Shown: piece after piece, positions 9,100 to 24,426 of the stretch
Layout: each line of letters begins with the position of its first letter
Position numbering within the stretch: position 1 is the first letter of the stretch
Source of the DNA: Desulfovibrio legallii
GTDB lineage: Bacteria > Desulfobacterota > Desulfovibrionia > Desulfovibrionales > Desulfovibrionaceae
Length of the DNA stretch: 56,695 bases
Assembly: GCF_900102485.1 (NCBI RefSeq)
Contig: NZ_FNBX01000019.1
Location: 1-56,695 of the forward strand
Direction of reading: 5' to 3'
The notes under the pieces: model-generated
What the model was told of the DNA's origin: nothing
The model's input: the letters and a program-made list of their open reading frames with translations, nothing else
Database searches by the model: none
Translations under genes and position numbers: made by a program

Positions 9100-10413
9100 A
9101 TGCTGAAACAACCATTGCGGGACATACTGGCGCAACATCCGGCCCTGGCCGGGGAAACCTGGCTGGAGAGCCTCAGCCTGCGCCGGGAAAAAAATATTCT
9201 GCTGGTGGGTTTTCCGCACCGGTATTTTGCCCTCTGGTTCGGCCAGCACAAAAAAAAACTGTTTGAGGAAGTCTGCAACCGCTGCTTTGCCGCTGAAAGC
9301 CGTCCCCTTATTCTGTATGAACAGGACGCCGCTCCGGCAGGGCCGCCAGCAGAGCGCGAGCCCCTTCCCGCCAACGAAGACGCCGCCCCTCGCCCGCCCG
9401 CAACGGAGCAGGAAGAAGATAACCTGTTCGCGGCCTTTCTCTGTAACAACAAAAACCTCTTTCCCCTCACGGCGGCGCGGGAAATAGCCGCCGGCAGAGC
9501 CGGGCGCAACTATAACCCCTTTCTGCTCTGCGGCCGCAGCGGCACGGGCAAAAGCCAGCTGTTGCGCTCCATGGCCGCCACCCTGGCCGCAGTCAGGGGC
9601 AAAGGCAACGTCATCCACGCCGGCGCGGCCCGCTTCTGCGCAGAAAATCAGGCCATGGCCCGCCAGCCGGAACTGCTCTGGGAGCGGTACCAGGTTCTGA
9701 TACTGGACGACATTCAGGACTTGGCCGGCGAAACCGCCTGGCAGAGCAAACTTATTGCCTGCATGGACGCCTGCCCCCGCCCCCATGCGGCGGACGCCCC
9801 GGCCCCACAGATGGTTTTTGCCTGCTCCGGCAAGCCCCAGGCCCTCAAAGTGCTGGACGAGCGCCTGCGCTCCCGCCTGGAAAGCGGCCTGGTGGTGGAG
9901 CTGATGGAACCGGACCTCGACGTGCGCCTGCGCTACCTGCAGCTCTGCTGCAAAGAACGCGGCCTGCGCCTGACCCGCGATCAGCTCCTGTTTCTGGCCC
10001 AGCGCTGCACGCAGTTCCGCCTGCTCCAGGGCCTGCTTCTCAAGGTGGAGGCCTTTGCCACGGTCAAGGGCCGCGCCCTGACCCGCACAGACCTGGAAAA
10101 CATCGTCCGGACGGGCCTGGTAGACAAAACTCCGGACTGTCGGGAAATTCTCAATGAGGTGGCCCTGGCCCTGAACCTGGACCCGGAAGAAACCCTGGCC
10201 GGCAGACGCAGGCCGGATCTGGTCCTGGCCCGGCAGGTGGCCATGTACGTCTGCCGCCGCAAACTGGGCCTTTCCTACCCGGAACTGGGGCGGGCCTTTG
10301 GCGGCAAAGACCACAGTACAGTCATCCATGCTATTAAAAAGATTAACAAACTTTTAGTTAGTAACAAAAGTGTCCAGCAATTGGTGACAAAGGTGGAAGC
10401 AAAGCTGCCATAA
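9100..10413 (+). CDS. dnaA: Chromosomal replication initiator DnaA
   Basis: A 437-residue protein with the AAA+ Walker A GRSGTGKS (145-152), Walker B LILDDIQ (200-206), the box VII-like RLRSRLESGL and a C-terminal DNA-binding domain with the signature GGKDHSTVIHA. It binds DnaA boxes and opens the origin. The start at 9100 lies 100-150 residues into a longer open frame and was chosen because LVGFPHRYFALWFGQH matches domain I of DnaA; its ribosome binding site is weak. Domain I is divergent and the linker (about 75-108) short. The neighbours dnaN-gyrB-gyrA support the call. Confidence 0.88.
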   Translation: MLKQPLRDILAQHPALAGETWLESLSLRREKNILLVGFPHRYFALWFGQHKKKLFEEVCNRCFAAESRPLILYEQDAAPAGPPAEREPLPANEDAAPRPPATEQEEDNLFAAFLCNNKNLFPLTAAREIAAGRAGRNYNPFLLCGRSGTGKSQLLRSMAATLAAVRGKGNVIHAGAARFCAENQAMARQPELLWERYQVLILDDIQDLAGETAWQSKLIACMDACPRPHAADAPAPQMVFACSGKPQALKVLDERLRSRLESGLVVELMEPDLDVRLRYLQLCCKERGLRLTRDQLLFLAQRCTQFRLLQGLLLKVEAFATVKGRALTRTDLENIVRTGLVDKTPDCREILNEVALALNLDPEETLAGRRRPDLVLARQVAMYVCRRKLGLSYPELGRAFGGKDHSTVIHAIKKINKLLVSNKSVQQLVTKVEAKLP

Positions 10414-10558
10414 CCAGCAATACAGCCCGGAGGCCCGCCCGCCTGTGCCTTGCGTTCCTTGCGGCGGCGGCGGCGTGTTCCTAAAAAAATATGTTATTTA
10501 AAGCTGTTGCAAAACTTACGAACAAACCGACAACCCTAATAACAAGTAAGGAAATTTT
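10414..10558. other. AT-rich gap between dnaA and dnaN
   Basis: The right half (10484-10558) is strongly AT-rich for this genome (AAAAAAATATGTTATTTAAA). This gap commonly holds a promoter or part of oriC in other bacteria. I see no perfect DnaA box, so a DNA-unwinding role is only a possibility. AAGTAAGG just before 10559 is the dnaN ribosome binding site. Confidence 0.35.
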
Positions 10559-14118
<3,560 letters not shown>

Positions 14119-14206
14119 GATGGAAAACATTGCGGGATGCGGGCCTGTTGTAAAAGGCTCCGGACCCCGCGCCGCAGCTCTGAAAACTGTTATTTTTGGT
14201 TCGCAG

Positions 14207-14234
14207 TGCAACATTCTGGCATAAGAATGTTGCA
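14207..14234. terminator. Inverted repeat after gyrB
   Basis: Perfect 11-bp inverted repeat TGCAACATTCT / AGAATGTTGCA with a 6-base loop, about 90 bases after gyrB. There is no T run, so it may be a weak terminator, a pause site or a binding site. Confidence 0.35.
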
Positions 14235-14260
14235 GCATGCGAGCGTAATAAAGGGGGTTC

Positions 14261-14291
14261 GGGGGCTTGTTCGCCCCCCGGCCGCCGGAGG
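14261..14291 (-). repeat. GC-hairpin intergenic repeat, inverted copy ahead of gyrA
   Basis: GGGGGC (14261) pairs with GCCCCC (14273-14278), and the following GCCGCCGGAGG is the reverse complement of the phrase CCTCCGGCGGC found ahead of sucC, hisS and the DUF116 gene. Confidence 0.55.
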
Positions 14292-14328
14292 TTCTTCTCC
14301 CTCCGCATAAAAAGCAACGAGGCCTGTA

Positions 14329-16869
14329 GTGGCAGAAACGCAGCAGCAAGTCAGTATTGAGAAAGAGCTCCGCAAGTCGTATCTGGAGTATTCGCTTTCA
14401 GTGATCATCGGGCGCGCCATACCGGACGCGCGCGATGGTCTCAAGCCCGTGCACCGGCGTATTTTGTATGCGCAGTATGAGCTTTCCAACGCCTATAACC
14501 GGCCGCACAAAAAGTCGGCGCGCATTGTGGGCGACGTCATAGGCAAGTACCATCCGCACGGCGATTCTGCGGTTTACGACGCCCTGGTGCGCATGGCGCA
14601 GGATTTTTCCATGCGCGATCCCCTGGTGGACGGCCAGGGCAACTTCGGTTCCATTGACGGCGACGCCCCGGCGGCCATGCGTTATACGGAAGTGCGCATG
14701 TCGCGGCTGGCGCAGGAGTTTTTGGACGATATCGACAAAAACACCGTCGATTTCCGGCCCAACTACGACAACACCCTGCAAGAGCCTTCGGTAATGCCCA
14801 CCAAGGTGCCTAATCTGCTGCTCAACGGCAGTTCGGGCATTGCTGTGGGCATGGCCACCAATATTCCGCCGCACAACCTTGGCGAGCTCTGCGAGGCGCT
14901 GCTCTATTTGCTGGACAACCCCCAGTGCGGGGTGGACGACCTCATGGACTTCGTCAAAGGGCCGGACTTCCCCACCCGCGGTTTTGTCTATGCGGGCAAG
15001 GGCCTGTACGACGCCTACCACACGGGGCGCGGCACGGTGAAGGTGCGCGGCCGGGTGGAAGTGGAGGACCGCAAAAAGGGCGCGCAGGCCATTATCATCA
15101 GGGAAATCCCCTTCGGGCTGAACAAGTCCTCCCTGGTGGAAAAGATCGCCGCCCTGGTCAACGACCGCAAGATCGACGGCGTGTCCGATCTGCGGGACGA
15201 ATCGGACCGCAAGGGCATCCGGGTGGTCATTGACCTCAAGCGCGGCACCATTCCGGATCTGGTCATCAATGGCCTGTACAAGTTCACGCCGCTGGAGACG
15301 AGCTTCGGCATCAACATGCTGGCCGTGGTGGACAACCGGCCGCAGCTGCTTACCTTAAAGACGGCGCTCTCCTGCTTTGTGGACCACAGGCGCGAGGTGG
15401 TCATCCGCCGCACGCGCTACGACCTGGAAAAAGCCGAAGCCCGCGCCCATATTCTGGAAGGCCTGCGCATTGCCATTGACAATATTGACGAGGTGGTGGC
15501 GCTTATCCGCGCCTCGGCCAGCCCGGACGAGGCCCGCGCGGCCCTCATGGCCCGGTTTGAACTTTCCGAGGTGCAGGCCAAGGCCATTCTGGAAATGCGC
15601 CTGCAACGCCTTACGGGCCTGCAGCGCGATGAGCTCATGGCCGAATACAAGGATCTTTTGCAGAAAATTCAGTTCTACAAGTCCGTGCTGGACAATCCGG
15701 AAGTGCTGCGCGGGGAGCTGAAAAAAGAAATTACGGAAATCCGCGACACTTTTGCCACGCCCCGGCGCACGGAAGTGCTGCGCGAGGCGCTCAACAGCAT
15801 AGACATCGAAGACCTTATCCCGGACGACGAAATGGTCATCACCCTTTCGCGGCGCGGGTACATGAAGCGCACGGCGCTGGAAAACTACCAGCAGCAGAAG
15901 CGCGGCGGCAAGGGCATTGCGGCGCTGCACATTTCTGATGACGACTATGTGCAGGAATTTCTCACCACCACCAACCACCAGTATCTTTGCCTTTTTACCA
16001 ATAAAGGCCGCATGCACCAGCTCAAGGTGCATCAGGTGCCGGAAGGCAGCCGCACGGCCAAGGGCGTGCATATCAACAATCTGCTGCCGCTGGAGGAAGG
16101 GGAGTGGGTCACCACGGTGCTGGCCCTGCGGGAATTTGCCGAGGACAAGTTTTTCCTGTTCGTCACCAAGCGGGGCATGGTCAAGCGGTCTTCGGCTTCC
16201 CTGTACGCCCGCTGCCGCAAGACGGGCCTTATGGCCGTGGGCCTGCGTGAGGACGACGAGCTGGTGGTGGTGCGGCCCATCCGCGACAACAGCCACATTG
16301 TGCTGGCCACGGCCGACGGCTACGCCATCCGCTTCGCCTGCCAGGACGTGCGGCCCATGGGCCGCGTGGCCACGGGCGTCAAGGGCATTGCCCTCAGGCG
16401 GCACGACGCGGTGGTGGCCGGGGTCATCCTTAAGGATGTGGACAGGACCACGGAAATCATGTCCATCTCCGTCAATGGCTACGGCAAGCGCACCAGCGTG
16501 GACCTCTACCGGGTGCAGAGCCGCGGCGGCAAGGGCATTATCAACTTTAAGGTGACCGCCAAGACGGGCCCCGTGGTGGGGGCCATGCCCGTGCGGGACA
16601 GCGACGGCCTCATCCTGCTCACCTCTACCAACAAGGTAGTGCGCATCGGGGTGGAAGACGTGCGCAGCAAAGGCCGGGCCACCATGGGCGTTATGCTGGT
16701 GCGCCTGGACGAAGGCGCGCGGGTGGTGGGCTTTGACCGCGTGGACGAAGGCGGCCAGACCGGCCGGGACGCGGGCGAGGATATGGACGAAGCGCCTCAG
16801 GCGCCGCCTGCGCCCGTAACGGAGAAGCCGGCAACGCCGGAATCCGGCCCCGGAGACGGGGAGGACTAG
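14329..16869 (+). CDS. gyrA: DNA gyrase subunit A
   Basis: An 846-residue protein starting at a GTG with ACGAGG upstream. The catalytic tyrosine is Y119 in AAMRYTE. The quinolone-resistance region reads [10 protein letters not shown], with Ser80 and Asp84 at the positions equal to E. coli Ser83 and Asp87, so no classic resistance substitution is present. The C-terminal beta-pinwheel includes the GyrA box-like QSRGGKG. An acidic, proline-rich tail (about 815-846) ends the protein. It partners GyrB. Confidence 0.96.
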   Translation: MAETQQQVSIEKELRKSYLEYSLSVIIGRAIPDARDGLKPVHRRILYAQYELSNAYNRPHKKSARIVGDVIGKYHPHGDSAVYDALVRMAQDFSMRDPLVDGQGNFGSIDGDAPAAMRYTEVRMSRLAQEFLDDIDKNTVDFRPNYDNTLQEPSVMPTKVPNLLLNGSSGIAVGMATNIPPHNLGELCEALLYLLDNPQCGVDDLMDFVKGPDFPTRGFVYAGKGLYDAYHTGRGTVKVRGRVEVEDRKKGAQAIIIREIPFGLNKSSLVEKIAALVNDRKIDGVSDLRDESDRKGIRVVIDLKRGTIPDLVINGLYKFTPLETSFGINMLAVVDNRPQLLTLKTALSCFVDHRREVVIRRTRYDLEKAEARAHILEGLRIAIDNIDEVVALIRASASPDEARAALMARFELSEVQAKAILEMRLQRLTGLQRDELMAEYKDLLQKIQFYKSVLDNPEVLRGELKKEITEIRDTFATPRRTEVLREALNSIDIEDLIPDDEMVITLSRRGYMKRTALENYQQQKRGGKGIAALHISDDDYVQEFLTTTNHQYLCLFTNKGRMHQLKVHQVPEGSRTAKGVHINNLLPLEEGEWVTTVLALREFAEDKFFLFVTKRGMVKRSSASLYARCRKTGLMAVGLREDDELVVVRPIRDNSHIVLATADGYAIRFACQDVRPMGRVATGVKGIALRRHDAVVAGVILKDVDRTTEIMSISVNGYGKRTSVDLYRVQSRGGKGIINFKVTAKTGPVVGAMPVRDSDGLILLTSTNKVVRIGVEDVRSKGRATMGVMLVRLDEGARVVGFDRVDEGGQTGRDAGEDMDEAPQAPPAPVTEKPATPESGPGDGED

Positions 16870-16872
16870 CCC

Positions 16873-17766
16873 GTGGGGGGGCAGCGGCTTCCTGCGGCGG
16901 CCCCCTGGGGCGACCCGGCCCGGCCCGGCCGCGCGATCGTGCCTGCCGCTGCGCCGCTGGCCGCACAAATCGCGCGGCAGCCGCTGTGGGCCGCGTTGGC
17001 TGTAGTGCTGCTCTGCCTTGCGTGGATTGCGGGCTGCAACCGGGATCTCACCGGGGACGACCTTACGGAGGCCCGCGCCGCCATGGCCCGGCAGGACTGG
17101 TCCCTGGCGGAACGGCTGCTGGAGCGCTTTCTGCGGGAAGAGCAGGATCCGGACCAGCGCTGGGAAGCCTGGCGGCAGCTGCTCACCGTGGTCAACGCGG
17201 CGGGGCAGGAGCCCAGGGCCAGCCTGGAACTGCTGGAAACCATGCTGGAAGAATATATGGATAACGACGCCCGCGCGGCCGTCATTCTGCGGCGCATGGG
17301 CGAAGTTAACGAGGTTATGCACCGGCACGAGGCCGCGGCCGACGCCTGGAACGCTTATATCGGCCTGGCCGGGCTGACGCCGCGGCAGAGCGTGGAAGGC
17401 TACCGCAGGCTGGCGGGCATGCAGTTCAAGCTGCGGCGCTTTGACGCCGCGGAGGATACCTTGCAGCAGTGCCTGGCTCTGCCCGTGGCGGAAAAAGAGA
17501 CGCTGCTCTGCGCCTATGACCTGGCGGATCAGAATACGGCGCGGGAACGCTGGCAGGAAGCGGCGGACCTTTCGCAGCAGATTCTGGACAGCGACGCGGA
17601 AAAGCCCTTGCGGGGGCTTGCTGGCTACCTGCTTGCGGACGCCCTGGAGCAGCTGGGCAAAACCAGGGAAGCCCTGAAACAGTTTGAACTTGCGCGGGAC
17701 GCCTACCCCAACCCCCCGGTCATTGACAACCGGATTGCGCACCTGCGGAAGAAAATGAAGAAGTAA
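16873..17766 (+). CDS. TPR-type lipoprotein of unknown function
   Basis: A 297-residue frame from a GTG three bases after gyrA. A hydrophobic segment at 38-51 is followed by a lipobox-like WIAGC (C55), so it is likely a lipoprotein. The rest is helical with TPR-like repeats (ARQDWSLAERLLERFL; YLLADALEQLGKTREALKQF). The long N-region before the signal suggests that translation may start later than 16873. The same gene position after gyrA is known in D. vulgaris. Function is unknown; a scaffold role is inferred from TPRs. Confidence 0.7.
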   Translation: MGGQRLPAAAPWGDPARPGRAIVPAAAPLAAQIARQPLWAALAVVLLCLAWIAGCNRDLTGDDLTEARAAMARQDWSLAERLLERFLREEQDPDQRWEAWRQLLTVVNAAGQEPRASLELLETMLEEYMDNDARAAVILRRMGEVNEVMHRHEAAADAWNAYIGLAGLTPRQSVEGYRRLAGMQFKLRRFDAAEDTLQQCLALPVAEKETLLCAYDLADQNTARERWQEAADLSQQILDSDAEKPLRGLAGYLLADALEQLGKTREALKQFELARDAYPNPPVIDNRIAHLRKKMKK

Positions 17767-17772
17767 CAGCGT

Positions 17773-19176
17773 ATGATCAAGCACGAATGCGGCGTTTTCG
17801 GCATCTATGATCATGAGGACGCGGCGCGTCTGGCCTATTTTGCGCTCTACGCGCAGCAGCACCGCGGGCAGGAAAGCGCGGGCATCGTCACCTGCGACGC
17901 GGCGGGCGTGCACGAGCACAAAGGCATGGGCCTTGTGCCGGACGTCTTTGCCGAAGCGGACCTGCAGGCCCTGACCGGGCGCATCGCCGTGGGCCATGTG
18001 CGCTATTCCACCACCGGGCGCTCCGTCAGCGCTAACGCCCAGCCTTTTCTGGTGCGCTACAAAGGCCACGACGTGGCCCTGGCCCACAACGGCAACCTGG
18101 TCAACGCCGGCGAGCTGCGCGAAGACCTGGAAAACGAAGGGGCCATCTTTTCCACGGGCAACGATACGGAAGTGTTCATGCACCTTCTGGTGCGGGCCCT
18201 GCGCCACAACGATATGCCCGGAGCCATCAAGGAGGCCTGCGCCCGCGTGCGCGGGGCCTACTGCCTGCTGGTCATGGTGGACGGGGTGCTGGCGGCCGTG
18301 CGCGATCCCCTGGGCTTCCATCCCCTGGCCATGGGCCGCAAAAACGGCAGCGTGGTCTTTGCCTCCGAAACCTGCGCCTTTGACCTCCTGGAGGCCGAAT
18401 ACGAACGCAGCGTGGAGCCGGGTGAGATCGTTATTGCGGATAAAACCGGCGTGCGCAGCGAGTGGCTGCTGGGCCAGCGCCCCGCCCACAAGCGGCAGTG
18501 CATCTTTGAGCTGGTCTACTTTGCCCGGCCCGATTCTTACGTTTTTGACGAGCAGGTTTACCTCTGCCGCAAAAAAATGGGCTGGAACCTGGCGGAAGAA
18601 TCCGCCCCGGATGTGGATTACGTTATGCCCTTCCCGGATTCGGGCGTCTACCCGGCCCTGGGCTTTGCCCAGCGCTCCGGCCTGCCGTATGAGCATGCCA
18701 TGATCCGCAACCACTATGTGGGCCGCACCTTCATCCAGCCTTCGCAGAGCATGCGCAGCTTCGGCGTGCGGGTCAAAATCAACCCCGTGCGGGCCATGAT
18801 CGAGGGAAAACGCCTTTGCATCATTGACGATTCCATCGTGCGCGGCACCACCATGACCACCAGGGTCAAAAAACTGCGCGAGCTGGGCGCCAAAGAAGTG
18901 CATATCCGCATCTCCTGTCCGCCCGTAAAGTTCCCCTGCCACTACGGCATAGACTTTTCCTCGCGCGGCGAGCTCATCGCCGCCCAGCACAGCCTGCCGG
19001 AAATCACCCGCCGACTGGGCGCGGATTCCCTCCACTACCTGAGCGTGGAGGGCCTGCTGGGCTCCGTAAGCCATCCTGAGGATTACTGCCTGGCCTGCTT
19101 TACCGGCGATTACCCCGTGCCCTGCGAGGAATGCGGCGGCAAATTCCGCTTCGACGCCCCTTGCGGCCAGCGCTAG
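17773..19176 (+). CDS. purF: Amidophosphoribosyltransferase
   Basis: A 467-residue enzyme for the first step of purine synthesis (PRPP plus glutamine to phosphoribosylamine). The start MIKHECGVFGIYD implies a short propeptide removed to expose the catalytic Cys6. The glutaminase domain is N-terminal, and the PRPP-binding motif IIDDSIVRGTT lies near residue 353. Cysteines such as CLACF near the C-terminus fit the Fe-S-containing Bacillus-type enzyme. It begins six bases after the TPR gene. Confidence 0.94.
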   Translation: MIKHECGVFGIYDHEDAARLAYFALYAQQHRGQESAGIVTCDAAGVHEHKGMGLVPDVFAEADLQALTGRIAVGHVRYSTTGRSVSANAQPFLVRYKGHDVALAHNGNLVNAGELREDLENEGAIFSTGNDTEVFMHLLVRALRHNDMPGAIKEACARVRGAYCLLVMVDGVLAAVRDPLGFHPLAMGRKNGSVVFASETCAFDLLEAEYERSVEPGEIVIADKTGVRSEWLLGQRPAHKRQCIFELVYFARPDSYVFDEQVYLCRKKMGWNLAEESAPDVDYVMPFPDSGVYPALGFAQRSGLPYEHAMIRNHYVGRTFIQPSQSMRSFGVRVKINPVRAMIEGKRLCIIDDSIVRGTTMTTRVKKLRELGAKEVHIRISCPPVKFPCHYGIDFSSRGELIAAQHSLPEITRRLGADSLHYLSVEGLLGSVSHPEDYCLACFTGDYPVPCEECGGKFRFDAPCGQR

Positions 19177-19245
19177 TCCAGGATAACTTTACCAAGTTTT
19201 GCAAAAATGGAACGCGCAAATGTGTTGCGAAGGGGCTGCAGAAAG

Positions 19246-19385
19246 CCGCCTCCGGCGGCTAGGGGGGCTTTGCCCCCAGCTTCCCAAATTTTTTGCGACT
19301 TCCTTGGGTTTATTGAAGCAGCAGCAAACGTTTAGGGGGTGGGCGCGCGGGGGAGAGACCCTTTTCAAAAGGGTTCCTCCCCCGC
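19246..19385. repeat. GC-hairpin repeat and long hairpin ahead of hisS
   Basis: The phrase CCGCCTCCGGCGGC (about 19246-19259) is followed by GGGGGC-TTT-GCCCCC. A second hairpin at 19347-19385 (GCGGGGGAG / CTCCCCCGC around ACCCTTTTCAAAAGGGT) ends 28 bases before hisS. Both parts mirror the arrangement ahead of sucC. Confidence 0.6.
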
Positions 19386-19413
19386 ACTTCTCCCCGCCTC
19401 CCCAGAGGACAGC

Positions 19414-20671
19414 ATGAGCATTACGCGCATCAAGGGTTTTGCGGATATGTTTCCGCCGGAGAGCGACACGTTCACGCGCCTGGAGAACACGGCGCGGGAG
19501 GTGTTTTTTCGCTACGGCTTTGTGGAGCTGCGCACGCCCATTGTGGAGTTTACGGAGCTGTTTCAGCGCTCCATCGGCGAGGAAACCGATGTGGTGCAGA
19601 AGGAGATGTACACCTTTCCGGACCGCAAAGGGCGGTCGCTCACCCTGCGGCCCGAGGCCACGGCCGGGGTCATGCGGGCGTATATTGAAGCCGGGCTGGT
19701 CAACAAGGAGGCCGTGAGCCGTCTGTTCACCACGGGGCCCATGTTCCGTTACGAACGGCCGCAGAAGGGGCGCATGCGCCAGTTCCACCAGATCAACTGC
19801 GAGTGCCTGGGCAGCCACAGTCCGTATGCGGATGCGGAGCTCATCAGCATGCTGCTGCGGTTTCTGGGCGCGCTGGGCCTGCGGGAGCTGACGCTGAAGG
19901 TCAATTCTCTGGGCTGCGCCCAGTGCAGGCCCCGGTTTCGTGAGGCTTTGCTGGCCTATCTGGCGGGGGTGGACAGGGCGGCGCTCTGCCCGGATTGCGC
20001 CCGCCGGGTGGAGACCAACCCGCTGCGCGTGCTGGATTGCAAGCAGCCCGGCTGCCGGGCCATTACGGATCAGGCCCCGCATCTGCTGGACTACAATTGC
20101 CCCGATTGCCGGGCGCACTTTGACGTGGTGCTGGATCTGCTTGCCGCGGCGGGCGTGGCTTATGAGCTGGACCACCGCCTGGTGCGCGGGCTGGACTATT
20201 ACTGCCGCACCACTTTTGAGGTGGTGAGCGGCAGCATCGGCGCGCAGGCGGCGGTGGCGGGCGGCGGCCGGTACGACGGCCTGGTGCAGAGCCTGGGCGG
20301 GCCGGACGTGCCCGGCGTGGGCTTTGCCTGCGGCATGGAGCGTCTGGCCCTCATGCTGGAGGCGGGCGCGGCCCCGGCCCCGGCCCCGGATTTTTATCTG
20401 GTCTGCATGGATGGGCCGAGCCGCCGCGAGGGCTGGCTGCTGGCGCAGCAGTTGCGTGGCGCGGGCCTGCGCGGCGAGATGAATTTCAGCGAAGGCGGGT
20501 TCAAGAGCCTGATGCGCCAGGCGGGCAAATCCGGAGCGCGCTATGGTTTGATTCTGGGGCCGGACGAGCTGGCTCGCGGCGAAGTGGTGGCCAAGCATCT
20601 TGAAAGCGGCCGGCAGCAGAGCGTGCCCAGGGCCGGAATTGTGGACTTTTTGCAGGCGGGAGCCGAAACCA

Positions 20672-20679
<8 letters not shown>
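19414..20679 (+). CDS. hisS: Histidyl-tRNA synthetase
   Basis: A 421-residue class II synthetase. Motif 2 appears in [17 protein letters not shown], the histidine-specific signature in [12 protein letters not shown], and motif 3 in GGGRYDGL and GFACGMERL. The ATG at 19414 follows an AGAGG ribosome binding site; the longer open frame to 19339 runs through the hairpin repeat and is not coding. It overlaps aspS by eight bases, so the two synthetases are co-translated. Confidence 0.95.
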
Positions 20680-22549
<1,870 letters not shown>

Positions 22550-22574
22550 CCGCCCGGCAGGACAACCGTTCCGG

Positions 22575-22625
22575 CGGCGTCAGGCCTGCGCCCGCAGCCT
22601 TTGGCCGGGAAAAGGCCTGACGCCG
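22575..22625. promoter_or_regulatory. 13-bp inverted repeat between aspS and def
   Basis: CGGCGTCAGGCCT (22575-22587) is exactly complementary to AGGCCTGACGCCG (22613-22625), with 25 bases between. It lies 84 bases before def. No T run follows. It may be a processing, attenuator or terminator structure. Confidence 0.4.
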
Positions 22626-22708
22626 TGCAAGGCGGTTTGCGCCTGTTGCGCGCCTGAAGCGCGGTCGGCGCGTTGGCCCTTGCGGCGCGCCGCAAGAAGG
22701 ATATTGCC

Positions 22709-23227
22709 ATGCTGCTGGACATTGTGACTTACCCGGATCCGCGCCTCAAAGAGGTCTGCGCGCCCGTGCTGGAAGTGACGGAAGAAATCCGCCGCCTGGC
22801 GGCGGATATGCTGGAAACCATGTACGCCGCGCCCGGTGTGGGCCTGGCCGCCCCGCAGGTGGGGCGCAGCATCCGGATGCTGGTCATGGATCCCACGGTG
22901 CAGGACGGCGAAAAGAATCCCCGCGTGCTGGTCAACCCCGTGCTTTCCCTTTCGGGCGAGGAAGTGCGCAGCGAGGCCGAAGGCTGCCTTTCCGTGCCCA
23001 TGAATTACCGGGCCGACGTCAGGCGCATGAGCAACGTGCACCTCTCGGCCATGGATCTGGACGGCAACCGTATAGAGGAAGACCTGGAAGGCTTCCCCGC
23101 CATTGTGCTGCAGCACGAGTACGACCATCTGGACGGCATCCTGTTCATCGATAAAATCAGCCGTCTGCGGCGCAGCCTGTACGACAGCAAGGTAAAAAAG
23201 TGGCTCAAGCGCAAAACTGCCGCCTAG
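22709..23227 (+). CDS. def: Peptide deformylase
   Basis: A 172-residue metalloprotease that removes the formyl group from new proteins. All three family motifs are present: GVGLAAPQVG, EGCLSVP and QHEYDHLDG, giving the metal ligands Cys, His and His and the catalytic Glu. The ATG at 22709 has AAGAAGG upstream. The gene overlaps fmt, whose product adds the formyl group in the first place. Confidence 0.95.
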   Translation: MLLDIVTYPDPRLKEVCAPVLEVTEEIRRLAADMLETMYAAPGVGLAAPQVGRSIRMLVMDPTVQDGEKNPRVLVNPVLSLSGEEVRSEAEGCLSVPMNYRADVRRMSNVHLSAMDLDGNRIEEDLEGFPAIVLQHEYDHLDGILFIDKISRLRRSLYDSKVKKWLKRKTAA

Positions 23228-24189
23228 TTTTTATGGGCACGCCGGATTTCGCCGTGCCCACGCTGCGCCGCCTGGCCGCCTGGCCGCACGGCGCGCTCGT
23301 CGCCGTCTATACCCAGCCGGACAGGCCCGCCGGGCGCGGGCACAGGCTCGCCATGCCGGCCGTGAAGCAGGCCGCTCTGGAACTGGGCCTGCCCGTGGAA
23401 CAGCCGGAAAATTTTAAAGATCCCGCCGCCGTGGCCCGGCTGGGCGCTTACGCGCCGGACGTGCTGGTGGTGGCCGCTTACGGCCTGCTGCTGCCCCAGG
23501 CCGTGCTGGATCTGCCCCGGCTTGCGCCGCTCAATGTGCATGCCTCCCTCCTGCCGCGCTGGCGCGGGGCCGCACCCATCCAGCGCGCCGTCATGGAGGA
23601 TTGGCAGCCAGGGGCCCGCACGGGCGTTTCCATCATGCGCGTGGTGCGCCAGCTGGACGCCGGACCCGTGTACGCCCGCGCCTCCCTGCCCCTGGACGAC
23701 CACACGGCGGGCAGCCTGCACGACGCCCTGGCCCGGATGGGCGCGGAGCTGCTGCCGCAAGTGCTGGACGCCCTGCTGGAGGGCCGCGCCGCGGCTGAGG
23801 AGCAGGACGCGGACAGCGTCACCTACGCCGCAAAAATCACCCGTGAAGACAGCTGCATAGACTGGAGCCGCCCCGCCGTCCAGGTCCACGCCCATATCCG
23901 CGGCGTCACGCCCTGGCCTGGGGCGCGCGTTGCGCTGCGCTTTGACGGGCAGGACAAAACCTTTCCCTGCACCGTGGCCCCTGGCGCGCCCGGCGCGGCC
24001 TGCCCCGGCGCGGCCCCCGGCACGCTTGCCTATGCGGACGAACAACTGCGCGTGGCCTGCGCTGACCGCTGGTATGCGCTTGGCCCCCTGCGCCCCCAGG
24101 GCCGCAAAAGCATGTCCGCCCGCGACTTCGTCAACGGCGCGCTGCGCGGCCTGCGGCCCGGCCCGTGCGGCCACGCTGCGGCAGAGTAA
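23200..24189 (+). CDS. fmt: Methionyl-tRNA formyltransferase
   Basis: A 329-residue enzyme. The N-terminal formyl-transferase fold has FMGTPDFAVPTL and the signature LLPRWRGAAPIQRA; the C-terminal OB-like domain ends the protein. The GTG start at 23200 lies 28 bases inside def, preceded by AAGG, and gives a normal N-terminus. The overlap implies coupled translation with def. Confidence 0.93.
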   Translation: MAQAQNCRLVFMGTPDFAVPTLRRLAAWPHGALVAVYTQPDRPAGRGHRLAMPAVKQAALELGLPVEQPENFKDPAAVARLGAYAPDVLVVAAYGLLLPQAVLDLPRLAPLNVHASLLPRWRGAAPIQRAVMEDWQPGARTGVSIMRVVRQLDAGPVYARASLPLDDHTAGSLHDALARMGAELLPQVLDALLEGRAAAEEQDADSVTYAAKITREDSCIDWSRPAVQVHAHIRGVTPWPGARVALRFDGQDKTFPCTVAPGAPGAACPGAAPGTLAYADEQLRVACADRWYALGPLRPQGRKSMSARDFVNGALRGLRPGPCGHAAAE

Positions 24190-24228
24190 GATGCCGCGGC
24201 GCTGTGAACTTGCAAAAACGGGAAAGCT

Positions 24229-24270
24229 GCCTCCGGCGGCCAAAGGGGCGTGTGCCCCCTTGGAATTCCC
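24229..24270. repeat. GC-hairpin intergenic repeat ahead of the DUF116 gene
   Basis: GCTGCCTCCGGCGGCC (about 24228-24241) is followed by a hairpin of CCAAAGGGGC and GCCCCCTTGG, the same phrase and layout as ahead of sucC and hisS. The rest of the 237-base gap holds nothing else I recognise. Confidence 0.55.
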
Positions 24271-24426
24271 GCTTCAGGGGCGCTACGGGCAGCACAGGGT
24301 CTCTGTCGGTCTGTTTCCTCTGTAACTATCTGCTGCCTGTTCGGATGCCCGCTCGCTGCGCCCCGTAAAGAAAAGGTTTTTCTTCCTCACCGCTTTTCCC
24401 CTCCCAACCGTTTTAACCGAGGCCGT

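Noticed and set aside
15355..19074. 1239-codon open frame on the minus strand across gyrA and purF
   Set aside because: It is antisense to well-supported genes and has His/Gly/Ala-rich shadow composition typical of GC-rich DNA.
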